This document shows, piece by piece, positions 29,418-37,511 of a stretch of 64,000 bases of DNA. Location of the stretch: assembly GCA_947479535.1 (NCBI GenBank), contig CANJZQ010000006.1, forward strand, positions 26,566 to 90,565. Reading direction: 5' to 3'. The stretch's first letter is position 1; the number at the start of each line of letters is the position of its first letter. This stretch comes from Oligoflexales bacterium (GTDB taxonomy: Bacteria; Bdellovibrionota_B; Oligoflexia; Oligoflexales; RGVZ01). A program made the position numbers and the translations under genes. Below the pieces are notes generated by a model. It was given only the letters and a program-made list of their open reading frames with translations. It was not told where the DNA came from and searched no databases.

Positions 29418-30658
29418 GGGCTGTTTCCCATCGCTAAAAGAAGGGTGTGCAGGGTTTGCCCCAACTGGACCCGTGCCTTCACAGCCGTGCGCCGGGCATC
29501 AATCGCCGAGGTTAGAGCTTGCAATGTCTCCAGGCTGGTCGCCAACCCAAGGCGTTCGTCTTGGGCCACGCGCCGGTAGTAAGCATCCGATTTTTTAGCC
29601 GACTCATCAAAGAGCGCATTTTGTTTTTGGCTCGCGACGTAGCGTTCCCATAAATCGCGGGCCTCATCCAGCGCCATACGTTCTGCAAGCTGTTGACGAA
29701 GTGACTGCTGCACCTCCACGGACTTTGCTTCTCTCACCGCAGCATTGACCCCACCACCAGAAAATATTGGCAATGATGCACTTAACGTCACATCCCAATT
29801 GCTGCCTGCTGAACGCGAATCGGAACGCTTCAAATAATAATTTCCAGAGAGGTCGATATTTGGCATATGCCCAGCCCTTGCGGCATTCACGCTCTCCTTG
29901 GCGACATCGAGAGCGATGCGTTCTGCAATCATGTCGGGCCGCGACAAGACCTTCACACGAACCTGCTGCCAATCTGCCACCGGTGATTCCAGCAGCGGAG
30001 TATCACAGACGGAATCCACTTTGAGTCCCGTGGCAGACTCCATGGACCGGCGCACAGACTCGAATTGAATCTTTGCGGCATCGAGTTGGGCCCGCGCGCT
30101 GCTCACTTGTGCTTCAGCGCCCAGTCCGTCCGTGGCACGGGACCTGCCAATGGCGACGCGGCTTTTGATTTCAGAATACCTGCGTTCTGAAAGGCTGCGC
30201 AGATCGTTCAACGCCGCCACCTCCGCCTGGGCACCGAGTGTGCTGAAATAAAGGATCGTCAGGTCTCGCGCCGCTTTGACATTTGCCGCCGCCGCCCTCG
30301 CCTGACCAGCCTCTACCTGGGCATTGGCCGCGCGAAGCAAAGCATACTCGCGTCCGCCCTTGTACAGAGGTTGAGCCACGACAATTTTGGAACCGGTTTG
30401 CAAGTCCTCCCCTTGCGTGGCCGAACCCGACAAAGCAAGCGAAGGCATGACTCCCGCCCGGGCTGAATCCAGCCTGGCCTTGGCTTCGTCAATTGCAGCA
30501 TTTTCAATTTTGACTGCCTCTGACTTTTCGGATCCCGTCCGAATCACGGAACTCAGATCCGTGCAAGCCGCACTGGCAATATTTCCGGTCAGGGGATTCG
30601 ATGCCAGGCAGCAGAAGTAAACAAAAATGACGCGTTTGAATGGACGTGGTGTTCGCAT
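29414..30658 (-). CDS. TolC-family outer membrane efflux protein
   Basis: Signal peptide; repeated alpha-hairpin heptads; ATGA overlap with RND gene. Confidence 0.88.
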   Translation of the reverse strand: MRTPRPFKRVIFVYFCCLASNPLTGNIASAACTDLSSVIRTGSEKSEAVKIENAAIDEAKARLDSARAGVMPSLALSGSATQGEDLQTGSKIVVAQPLYKGGREYALLRAANAQVEAGQARAAAANVKAARDLTILYFSTLGAQAEVAALNDLRSLSERRYSEIKSRVAIGRSRATDGLGAEAQVSSARAQLDAAKIQFESVRRSMESATGLKVDSVCDTPLLESPVADWQQVRVKVLSRPDMIAERIALDVAKESVNAARAGHMPNIDLSGNYYLKRSDSRSAGSNWDVTLSASLPIFSGGGVNAAVREAKSVEVQQSLRQQLAERMALDEARDLWERYVASQKQNALFDESAKKSDAYYRRVAQDERLGLATSLETLQALTSAIDARRTAVKARVQLGQTLHTLLLAMGNSP

Positions 30659-30732
30659 AAGTCACCAATTGTAAGGTAGACCGGGTTCCAATCTCGAAAG
30701 GATAACATATTAATCCGGCCAACCGCTTTATC

Positions 30733-30748
30733 AGGCACATGATTTGCT
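30733..30748 (+). promoter_or_regulatory. Sigma-54 (-24/-12) promoter P1 upstream of the YqjE-like gene
   Basis: AGGCAC-ATGAT-TTGCT, one mismatch to TGGCAC-N5-TTGCW; 76 bp before the start codon at 30824. Confidence 0.6.
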
Positions 30749-30823
30749 TACGGACTAGGGGTTGCCGAAGGCACATAATCAGGCAGCACACAGCAACCTG
30801 TTCTTTTTAGCAAAGGAGCCCTC

Positions 30824-31171
30824 GTGGGAAATGAATTCAGCAAAGAACAGGTGCCGCAGTTCCTCCGAGAGGTTACCGAAGACGTGTCTGTCTTGACACG
30901 AATGAGTGTTGCCAATGCCGCCATGCGGATCCGCCAAATCATAGACGACGAGCGCCGTCAGCTTTCCGCCACCATGATCCGCGCACTCCTGTCACTTCCC
31001 ATCATCATCATGGCGACGCTTTTTGCTGGTGCCTCTGCCGTCGAATGGCTGGCCAACGTTTTCCCCCTGCCACTAGCCTCTGTCTACGCAGTGGCCGCCT
31101 TGTGCTTTGCCCTGCTGGCAACTGTCATTTTGGTCTGGCCAAAAACAAAAGGCGGGAAAGACCATGGCTGA
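30824..31171 (+). CDS. YqjE / phage-holin-family (DUF1469-like) small membrane protein
   Basis: 115 aa, amphipathic N-terminus then two TM segments ALLSLPIIIMATLFAGASAVEWL and LASVYAVAALCFALLATVILVW; AAAGGAG SD, GTG start. Confidence 0.75.
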   Translation: MGNEFSKEQVPQFLREVTEDVSVLTRMSVANAAMRIRQIIDDERRQLSATMIRALLSLPIIIMATLFAGASAVEWLANVFPLPLASVYAVAALCFALLATVILVWPKTKGGKDHG

Positions 31172-31550
31172 ACCGACGCAAAACTATGCATTTCAGGAAT
31201 TGCGTCGAGCCGCGAGGGCCAAGCAAAGGCTTTTAGAGAATCTGAAGCAGCTGGAATCCGTAGCGACCAGCACAGCAGGTCCGGCTGTCGCGGCATCGCT
31301 CGCCGCCCGAAGGGCCATTCGATCAGCACCGATCGTAAGCGTCGCTGCGGTCTGCCTTGCCGGCTACATGGTTGGACGGCGCCCTTCCCGGCGTAGATTT
31401 CCTGAACACCCACAAAGCCAAGACCCCCATTCAGGCCATATTTATCAACGAAACCCAATCTGGGCAGGCCTCGCAGGGGCGGGTCTGCAGCTCCTGGTTG
31501 ATCGTTTGACAGGCTGGGTTCATGCGGATAGATTCGAGCCTCACGAGTGA
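31164..31550 (+). CDS. Small YqjK-like membrane protein
   Basis: ATG at 31164 (8-nt overlap with YqjE-like gene); basic coiled N-terminus then short hydrophobic segment APIVSVAAVCLAGYMVGRR. Confidence 0.6.
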   Translation: MAEPTQNYAFQELRRAARAKQRLLENLKQLESVATSTAGPAVAASLAARRAIRSAPIVSVAAVCLAGYMVGRRPSRRRFPEHPQSQDPHSGHIYQRNPIWAGLAGAGLQLLVDRLTGWVHADRFEPHE

Positions 31551-31562
31551 GGCCATCCAAAA

Positions 31563-32312
31563 GTGTCGTCGACCCTGATCATCGTCCCGACTTACAACGA
31601 GTGCGACAACATTTCGCTATTGATGGATGGGATCAACGCCCACGCCCCCTCCTGTTCGATTTTATTTGTCGATGACAATTCGACCGATGGCACCCAAAGC
31701 GAAATACAAAATTTCATTGAGGCAAATCCAACCCGGATTTTCATCGAGAAACGGTCCGGCAAGCTTGGACTTGGGACCGCCTACATACACGGCATGAAGT
31801 GGGCATTGAATCGTGGCTTCGATCGCATCATTCAAATGGATGCAGACCTTTCCCATGACCCTAAATATCTGCCGGAAATGATCCAATCGCTTGACCGGAG
31901 CCCGCTGGTCATCGGCAGCCGCTATGTGCGGGGCGGTGGCACTAAAAATTGGTCAGCACCCCGGAAGTTCATCAGCAGGTTCGGCAGCTTCTACGCCAGA
32001 ATCATCCTGCAACTTCCGGTCAATGATTTTACTGGGGGCTTCAATGGTTGGCAGGCAGCGACCTTGAGGTCGCTGCCCTTGGATGACGTGAAGAGCAACG
32101 GCTATGTGTTTCAAATTGAAATGAAGGCCCGCGCCCTGCGCAGCGGCTTTGCCTTTCGTGAATTTCCAATCGTCTTTGTCGACCGCCAGGTCGGCCAATC
32201 GAAGATGACTTCTGGAATAGTCTATGAGGCCATGTGGCGTGTCCTGACCTTGCGCGCCACCCTTGCTGAACCGCAAAGGAAACGGGTCACCGCCCCGCGC
32301 GCCGGGCAATAA
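31563..32312 (+). CDS. Polyprenol-phosphate mannosyltransferase-like GT2 glycosyltransferase (GTG start)
   Basis: LIIVPTYNECDNISLLMDGI, FVDDNSTDGTQ, IQMDADLSHDPKYLPEM, NGYVFQIEMKARA. Confidence 0.9.
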   Translation: MSSTLIIVPTYNECDNISLLMDGINAHAPSCSILFVDDNSTDGTQSEIQNFIEANPTRIFIEKRSGKLGLGTAYIHGMKWALNRGFDRIIQMDADLSHDPKYLPEMIQSLDRSPLVIGSRYVRGGGTKNWSAPRKFISRFGSFYARIILQLPVNDFTGGFNGWQAATLRSLPLDDVKSNGYVFQIEMKARALRSGFAFREFPIVFVDRQVGQSKMTSGIVYEAMWRVLTLRATLAEPQRKRVTAPRAGQ

Positions 32313-32460
32313 ACATTCCCAGAAAAAATCCGACTGCCATGGACACCAACGGGCGCTCACGGACGATTTGCCGCAATCGCGTTGCCCCAGACTCGAGGGC
32401 CTGGTTTACATCAACTTCCTGTAGCCATACCCGCGCTTTTTCGACTTCTGTTGTGTTCAT
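32287..32460 (-). CDS. YqjD/ElaB (DUF883)-like 57-aa inner-membrane-tail protein (absent from supplied ORF track)
   Basis: Reading the minus strand gives MNTTEVEKARVWLQEVDVNQALESGATRLRQIVRERPLVSMAVGFFLGMFIARRAGR*; RERPLVSMAVGFFLGMFIARR matches the DUF883 tail pattern; ATGA overlap with 32457..32702. Confidence 0.75.
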   Translation of the reverse strand: MNTTEVEKARVWLQEVDVNQALESGATRLRQIVRERPLVSMAVGFFLGMFIARRAGR

Positions 32461-32702
32461 GCTGCTGTGTACCCCCGTGCCTTCGAATCCTTTTCAAGCA
32501 AACCAAGAACATGGCGCTTTACTTCAAGAATATGTTCTGAATCCTCATCAATCAGACGATTGAGCAGAACCTCACAACACTTCGACTTCTCCTTTTTTGC
32601 ATCTTCCAGGTAGCGTTTGTAGGCATAAACGCCATCTGACTTGCACTTCAAGATGTTGATCCAATCGTACATCAGATCATCCACTTCATTTCCGACTGTC
32701 AT
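32457..32702 (-). CDS. Small helical protein (possibly ferritin-like two-helix), 81 aa
   Basis: ATG at 32702 preceded by strong SD AAAGGGGGCAAAT and a -24/-12 site 49 bp upstream; the longer ORF to 32828 has a low-complexity N-terminus. Confidence 0.65.
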   Translation of the reverse strand: MTVGNEVDDLMYDWINILKCKSDGVYAYKRYLEDAKKEKSKCCEVLLNRLIDEDSEHILEVKRHVLGLLEKDSKARGYTAA

Positions 32703-32750
32703 ATTTGCCCCCTTTGGTCCGGTATCACCGATCGTGACATGGGACGGCAA

Positions 32751-32766
32751 AGCAAGCGGTGTGCCT
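32751..32766 (-). promoter_or_regulatory. Sigma-54 promoter P2 upstream of the small helical protein / YqjD-like pair
   Basis: Minus strand AGGCAC-ACCGC-TTGCT, same AGGCAC variant as P1. Confidence 0.6.
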
Positions 32767-32824
32767 GAGCCGTTGATTAAGAGCTGGGGCCTGTGACGTT
32801 TTTCACTTTTTTTAGAGCCATCTT

Positions 32825-34234
32825 TCATGTGCCAAGCTCCTCACGAAGGCATTCCCTCGTCATCTCATATTTCACCATCAACCGATAAATATCAGCCCGG
32901 TAACGCCCACAAATTCGGGCAGCCTCGGAAATATTGCCACGCGACAACTTCAGCAACTCGCGCAGATAATATTTTTCAAAATTCTCTTTTGCCTCTGAGA
33001 GCGGCATGGCCAGATAATCAGCAAAAAGTGTTGGAGTTCCAAGCGCAGACGCTGCCAGCACCGCATCGCTACCAGCCTGATCATCAAGCATATGCTCCAG
33101 ATGCAATTTCTGATCACGCGACAAGACCACACCGCGTTCCACACAATTTTGAAGTTCGCGGATGTTCCCCGGCCATGCCCGGGCAGACAATCGAGACATC
33201 ACATCCTGCGCAGGCGCTGAGACAGTTTTGCCAAATCTGGCATTGAACAGGCCCAGGAAATAATTAACGAGCAGCGGGATGTCTGAACGACGTTCGCGCA
33301 AAGGCGGCAGGTGAATTTTAAGAACCGAGAGGCGGTAAAACAAGTCCTCCCTGAACCTTCCTTTGCGGACTTCCTCTTCAAGGCTACGGTTGGTTGCGGC
33401 AATGACGCGCGTATTCACCTTGATGGACTGGTTTGATCCAACCGGTGTCACACGGCTTTCCTGCAAAACGCGAAGCAATTTAACTTGAAGCTGAAGGGGC
33501 ATCTCGCCAATTTCATCTAAAAACAAGGTTCCATCGGAACATGTCTCAAAGAAACCCTTGTGATCGGATTTCGCGTCAGTGAATGCGCCACGCTTGTGGC
33601 CAAAAAGCTCTGATTCCAAAAGATTCTCTGGAATTGCACCACAATTGATCGCTTCAAACCGTTTTCCTTCGCGACGGCTGGTGGTATGCAATGCTTTTGC
33701 AACAACCTCTTTCCCTGTCCCGCTTTCACCGGTGATCAGAACCCGCGAATCGACATCACGAAGGATGTCGACATAATCCAGGACGCGCTGCAAGGACTTG
33801 CTTTCGCCGATCAATCCAAAATCAGAAGCCTTGAGTCCCGAGGGCTGACCCGCATCTGCCAAACCTGCACTTTTTTCGTTTCCACCAATACGATTCCTGA
33901 TGCCCTCGACAAGAACACCTGGATCACCGGTTTTTACCAGAAAGGAGGTCGCCCCCTTTTCCATGGCGTCAACCGCAACCTCGATGCTTCCCTGAGCCGT
34001 CATGACAAAAACCCTGGTGGCCGGGCTCTCGCGCAGGATCACAGGCAATGCGTCAAGTCCGTCTTCAGTACCCAAGTGGACATCCAAAAGGATTCCATCA
34101 TAGCGATGCCGGCGGAGCATTTCTGACGTTTCACTCAAACATTCCGCTGTATCACAGTGAATGCCGGCGGCCCGAAAACGGGCAGACAGTAATTCCAGCA
34201 GACAGGGATCATCATCGACAACGAGAATCCTCAC
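32825..34234 (-). CDS. NtrC-family sigma-54-dependent response regulator (REC-AAA+-Fis HTH)
   Basis: RILVVDDDPCLLELL, GILLDVHLGTEDG, Walker A GESGTGKE, ESELFGHKRGAFTDAK (GAFTGA variant), FLDEIGEMPL, C-terminal GNISEAARICGRYRADIYRLMVKY. Confidence 0.96.
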   Translation of the reverse strand: MRILVVDDDPCLLELLSARFRAAGIHCDTAECLSETSEMLRRHRYDGILLDVHLGTEDGLDALPVILRESPATRVFVMTAQGSIEVAVDAMEKGATSFLVKTGDPGVLVEGIRNRIGGNEKSAGLADAGQPSGLKASDFGLIGESKSLQRVLDYVDILRDVDSRVLITGESGTGKEVVAKALHTTSRREGKRFEAINCGAIPENLLESELFGHKRGAFTDAKSDHKGFFETCSDGTLFLDEIGEMPLQLQVKLLRVLQESRVTPVGSNQSIKVNTRVIAATNRSLEEEVRKGRFREDLFYRLSVLKIHLPPLRERRSDIPLLVNYFLGLFNARFGKTVSAPAQDVMSRLSARAWPGNIRELQNCVERGVVLSRDQKLHLEHMLDDQAGSDAVLAASALGTPTLFADYLAMPLSEAKENFEKYYLRELLKLSRGNISEAARICGRYRADIYRLMVKYEMTRECLREELGT

Positions 34235-34605
34235 GAGACACCTCTCGCAGGCAGGCTTGACACCGCAAGCAATACACCCTCTGCAAGGCCCCGCAATTCC
34301 GCGATATCACGCGACATTGCGACCATATCCTGGCTCGACGCGGCCTGAACTTCAAGACGACCTGCAACATCTGCAATGCAGACGTAACCGTAGCTTCCCG
34401 ATGAACCCCGGATGATGTGAGCCAGCCTTCCGGTCTCGGTAAAGTCACCCCGGCGCAGGGATTCACCTATCAATGCAACGCGCTTCTGCAACACCACCGC
34501 AAAACCAGGCAGGAGCTGCCGCACAACGGGATCATCCATGTACACCGACCACAAAGGATTGTTTGGATATGGCAACCCACCCTTGACTCCGTTTTGATGT
34601 TTCAT
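34231..34605 (-). CDS. Stand-alone HPt (histidine phosphotransfer) protein
   Basis: LAHIIRGSSGSYGYVCIADVAGRLE matches the HPt phospho-acceptor helix; ATGA overlap with the NtrC-type regulator; ATG at 34605 preferred over 34695 because the -24/-12 site lies at 34650..34665. Confidence 0.82.
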   Translation of the reverse strand: MKHQNGVKGGLPYPNNPLWSVYMDDPVVRQLLPGFAVVLQKRVALIGESLRRGDFTETGRLAHIIRGSSGSYGYVCIADVAGRLEVQAASSQDMVAMSRDIAELRGLAEGVLLAVSSLPARGVS

Positions 34606-34649
34606 GATGCCCCTCCCAAAATGTACGCTTCCAGATACAAGCGGACGTA

Positions 34650-34665
34650 AGCAACGACAGTGCCA
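34650..34665 (-). promoter_or_regulatory. Sigma-54 promoter P3 upstream of HPt-regulator operon
   Basis: Minus strand TGGCAC-TGTCG-TTGCT, perfect consensus, 45 bp before ATG 34605. Confidence 0.82.
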
Positions 34666-34758
34666 TGTCCCCACGGAGGCTTCTTCCCACATCACTTGGA
34701 TTCACGCAAGCAAGCCAAGGCGGTATCGAGGATGAATAAAATAACCTATCGCTGCGTT

Positions 34759-34777
34759 CGTTGAGTTTTCCTCAACG
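34759..34777. promoter_or_regulatory. Inverted repeat, candidate enhancer site upstream of P3
   Basis: CGTTGAG-TTTTC-CTCAACG, about 95-112 bp upstream of the P3 -24 box and not followed by a T tract on the minus strand. Confidence 0.35.
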
Positions 34778-34796
34778 GTCCGTCGTGAAACTGGAA

Positions 34797-35240
34797 TTAA
34801 GCGGTTCGCAGCCCGTCAAAATCAATTCCGGTGCCATTTCCGATCCCGGTTGCGACATAAGAACGGGCAGAAACCAGGCGCAGCAAGTCGGTACTGGTGA
34901 TGATTCCGAGCAGGCGGCGCTCCAAAACCACTGGCACGCAAGAAATCTGCAACCGTATCATCGTGGCTGCAATATCCTCCACCCGGCTGGTCCCAAAACA
35001 GGTCACTACGTTCCGCGTCATCATTGAGGATACTGGTGCTTCAGGCACATCAATGCGCCCATCACGAAGCGATGACGCCAAAAGTACATCACCATCTGAA
35101 ATGATACCGACCAGCTCACCCCGCTCGACCACAGGCAAGTGACGAATGCCGAATTCGCGCATCAAACGGCGCGCTTTTGCAATGGATGCAGAAGGGTTTA
35201 CAAAAACGACATCTTTTTTCATTGCCTGGCAAGCACGCAT
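34797..35240 (-). CDS. Tandem CBS-domain protein
   Basis: ARRLMREFGIRHLPVVERGELVGIISDGDVL and TMIRLQISCVPVVLERRLLGIITSTDLLRLV; ATG at 35240 preferred because the ORF-track ATG at 35306 overlaps the -24 box. Confidence 0.9.
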   Translation of the reverse strand: MRACQAMKKDVVFVNPSASIAKARRLMREFGIRHLPVVERGELVGIISDGDVLLASSLRDGRIDVPEAPVSSMMTRNVVTCFGTSRVEDIAATMIRLQISCVPVVLERRLLGIITSTDLLRLVSARSYVATGIGNGTGIDFDGLRTA

Positions 35241-35289
35241 CGATGACCCCCGGATGTGGCTGTTCCTGAATTGCAACACCCGACGGTGC

Positions 35290-35305
35290 AGCAACCCTCG
35301 TGCCA
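35290..35305 (-). promoter_or_regulatory. Sigma-54 promoter P4 upstream of the CBS protein
   Basis: Minus strand TGGCAC-GAGGG-TTGCT, perfect consensus, 50 bp before ATG 35240. Confidence 0.82.
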
Positions 35306-35344
35306 TCTAGCCGGAAATCGCCATTGATATGACCAAGACCGTCC

Positions 35345-35362
35345 ATTGCTGAAGACAGCAAT
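35345..35362. promoter_or_regulatory. Inverted repeat, candidate enhancer/operator between CBS and kinase genes
   Basis: ATTGCTG-AAGA-CAGCAAT, at about -67 to -84 relative to the inferred P4 start site. Confidence 0.35.
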
Positions 35363-35409
35363 AGATGGCAAAGGCTAGCGATTCCTGACATCCGGAAAAA
35401 GGACAACCA

Positions 35410-37005
35410 ATGATCAACGACCCATCCCAGACAATTGATGCAGCATCGCGGGACCAGATTGACTTCACAGCGATCGCGGCTCACGTCTGCGATTCCATTG
35501 TTTTCGTTTGGAACGTGGATGACGACCGGGTTGACGTCGTGGCTGGGTCGCACCAATCATTCGGTATCCGATCAGATTCAGCCCGGAATCGTCCTGGTTG
35601 GTGGTTGGAAAAAATACACCCGGAAGATTTACCGAGGGTCCAGAGCCTTGTGACATCCATCGTTCCCGGCCAAGACAAGATCAGCTGCGAATACCGGTTA
35701 ATGCGTGACGACGGACAATGCGTTGATGTGCTCGATCGTGCCAAAGTGATCTGGAAGGATGGCAGGGTGTATCAATTCATCGGCGTGAGCACAGATGTAT
35801 CTTTACTGGTTTCCACCCAAAGGGAACTTGCAACAGCCCGGGAACTTGCTGAAAAGGCTTCGTCAATCAAGTCCAGATTTTTAGCCAACATGTCACATGA
35901 ACTGCGAACTCCGCTAAATGCAATCATGTCGTCAATCGAGTTGATACGGTCGGCCCGGATGGGCCTCTTTGAGTCAAAAAAACTGCTTGGAGTCATCCAA
36001 AGAAATGCACGCCATGTTCTGCGCCTTGTTGACGACATCCTTGACCTCGCCAAAGTCGAAGCTGAGATGCTGCGCATCGATCCGGCCACGATGAATCTCC
36101 GTCCATTTATCTCTGAAATTACGGAAGTATTTCAACTTCATGCCAACTCAAAAAACCTGAATTTCACGGTCGAAATCGAAGACGACGTACCGGAAACTGT
36201 ATGCACTGATTCGGGCAGGCTTCGCCAGATCCTCAACAATTTGATTGGAAATGCGCTGAAATTTACGGAATGCGGATTCGTCCGTGTTCAAATAAAAATG
36301 AACGGAAAGGGGATCGAATTCAGGGTTTTTGATTCGGGACCCGGGATTGCAGGAACCGAGGCACAAAAACTTTTTACGCCGTTCGTGCAACTCGACGAGT
36401 CCCTGTCGCGCCGCTTTGGCGGAACTGGACTAGGACTGAGCCTCTCACTAAAACTTGCCGCGATGCTCGGTGGCTCCCTGTCTCTCGAATCATCCACCCC
36501 GGATCAAGGTTCCACTTTCCTGATGACACTTCCCGCGACCTCCAATTCCGAGGCTCGTCTGGCACCAGAGGCATCGTATACAGCACGGTTTTTTTCCTCA
36601 AAATCAAAGCCTCTGGCTGGCAAGCGCATCCTTTTGGTGGACGATGCCGTGGACAACCGCATGCTGTTCCAAAAGATCATGGAATTACACGGGGCAGAGG
36701 TTTTTCTCGCCACAAACGGGCTTGAATGTGTCAATTACGTTTCTAAATGCAGGAACAAGGCCGCCCTGCCAGATATTATCCTGATGGACATTGAGATGCC
36801 GGTTATGGATGGGCCAACGGCCCTGACGAAGTTGCGAAATGCAGGAATTCAAATTCCAGTGGTCGCATTGACAGCCCACGCCATGGCAGAGCATCGACAA
36901 GAATATTTGCGCCTCGGTTTCAACGGATACCTCAGCAAACCAGTCGATCAGCGGGAACTGATCGATCTGATTTGCAATAAAACGAAGATACCAGTGCAAA
37001 CTTGA
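35410..37005 (+). CDS. Soluble hybrid sensor histidine kinase (PAS-HisKA-HATPase-REC)
   Basis: FLANMSHELRTPLNAIMSSIELI H-box, NLIGNALKFTECG, GGTGLGLSLSLKLAAMLGG, C-terminal REC RILLVDDAVDNRMLF...LMDIEMPVMDG...SKPVD; no TM segments. Confidence 0.96.
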   Translation: MINDPSQTIDAASRDQIDFTAIAAHVCDSIVFVWNVDDDRVDVVAGSHQSFGIRSDSARNRPGWWLEKIHPEDLPRVQSLVTSIVPGQDKISCEYRLMRDDGQCVDVLDRAKVIWKDGRVYQFIGVSTDVSLLVSTQRELATARELAEKASSIKSRFLANMSHELRTPLNAIMSSIELIRSARMGLFESKKLLGVIQRNARHVLRLVDDILDLAKVEAEMLRIDPATMNLRPFISEITEVFQLHANSKNLNFTVEIEDDVPETVCTDSGRLRQILNNLIGNALKFTECGFVRVQIKMNGKGIEFRVFDSGPGIAGTEAQKLFTPFVQLDESLSRRFGGTGLGLSLSLKLAAMLGGSLSLESSTPDQGSTFLMTLPATSNSEARLAPEASYTARFFSSKSKPLAGKRILLVDDAVDNRMLFQKIMELHGAEVFLATNGLECVNYVSKCRNKAALPDIILMDIEMPVMDGPTALTKLRNAGIQIPVVALTAHAMAEHRQEYLRLGFNGYLSKPVDQRELIDLICNKTKIPVQT

Positions 37006-37455
37006 TCAGGCGCTGCGACGCATCGACTCATGGCTTTTCGGGGCCGCAGACGATTCCTTGGCAGCCGGATGCTTTTCTGCCGGTTTTTCGGAAGACCTTT
37101 CCGGAGTTTTATCCTGCTGATTTTCAGTGGTTTTTTGAGCTGCCGCCTTGCGCCTTGCAGCCAAACCGCGGCGTGCCTCTCCACCCTTGCGGCCAATCAG
37201 AGCCATGTGTGCTGTGTCCCGACTCACGATTTCGCCACCCTTGCGACCAGCGCGACGGGCTTCTTCCGGAGTGAATTTGTGAGCTGTGCCCTTGACGTGG
37301 GCAGCCCGGCCGCCCTTGCGCGCGATGGCACGTTGCGTGCTGGAATCCATCGACGCAAAACCACGCAACGACTTTGGCTTCGTGGCTGGTTTCTCTTCTG
37401 ATTTCTCGTGGCTCTTTTCGTGACCCTTGTCTTCCCCAGCGTGTTCTTTTTCCAT
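37006..37455 (-). CDS. KGG-repeat stress-type protein (GsiB-like)
   Basis: Three repeats AIARKGGRAAH, EARRAGRKGGEIVS, ALIGRKGGEARRG flanked by charged low-complexity tails. Confidence 0.85.
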   Translation of the reverse strand: MEKEHAGEDKGHEKSHEKSEEKPATKPKSLRGFASMDSSTQRAIARKGGRAAHVKGTAHKFTPEEARRAGRKGGEIVSRDTAHMALIGRKGGEARRGLAARRKAAAQKTTENQQDKTPERSSEKPAEKHPAAKESSAAPKSHESMRRSA

Positions 37456-37511
37456 GGTCTGAACTCCTCACATTGGTAAAAGTCGCGAACTGCGCTTTAC
37501 CAACCAAGGAG

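Noticed and set aside
30824-31171. Holin-family protein as a sign of prophage
   Set aside because: The YqjE-type holin-like family is chromosomal, and no other phage genes are nearby.
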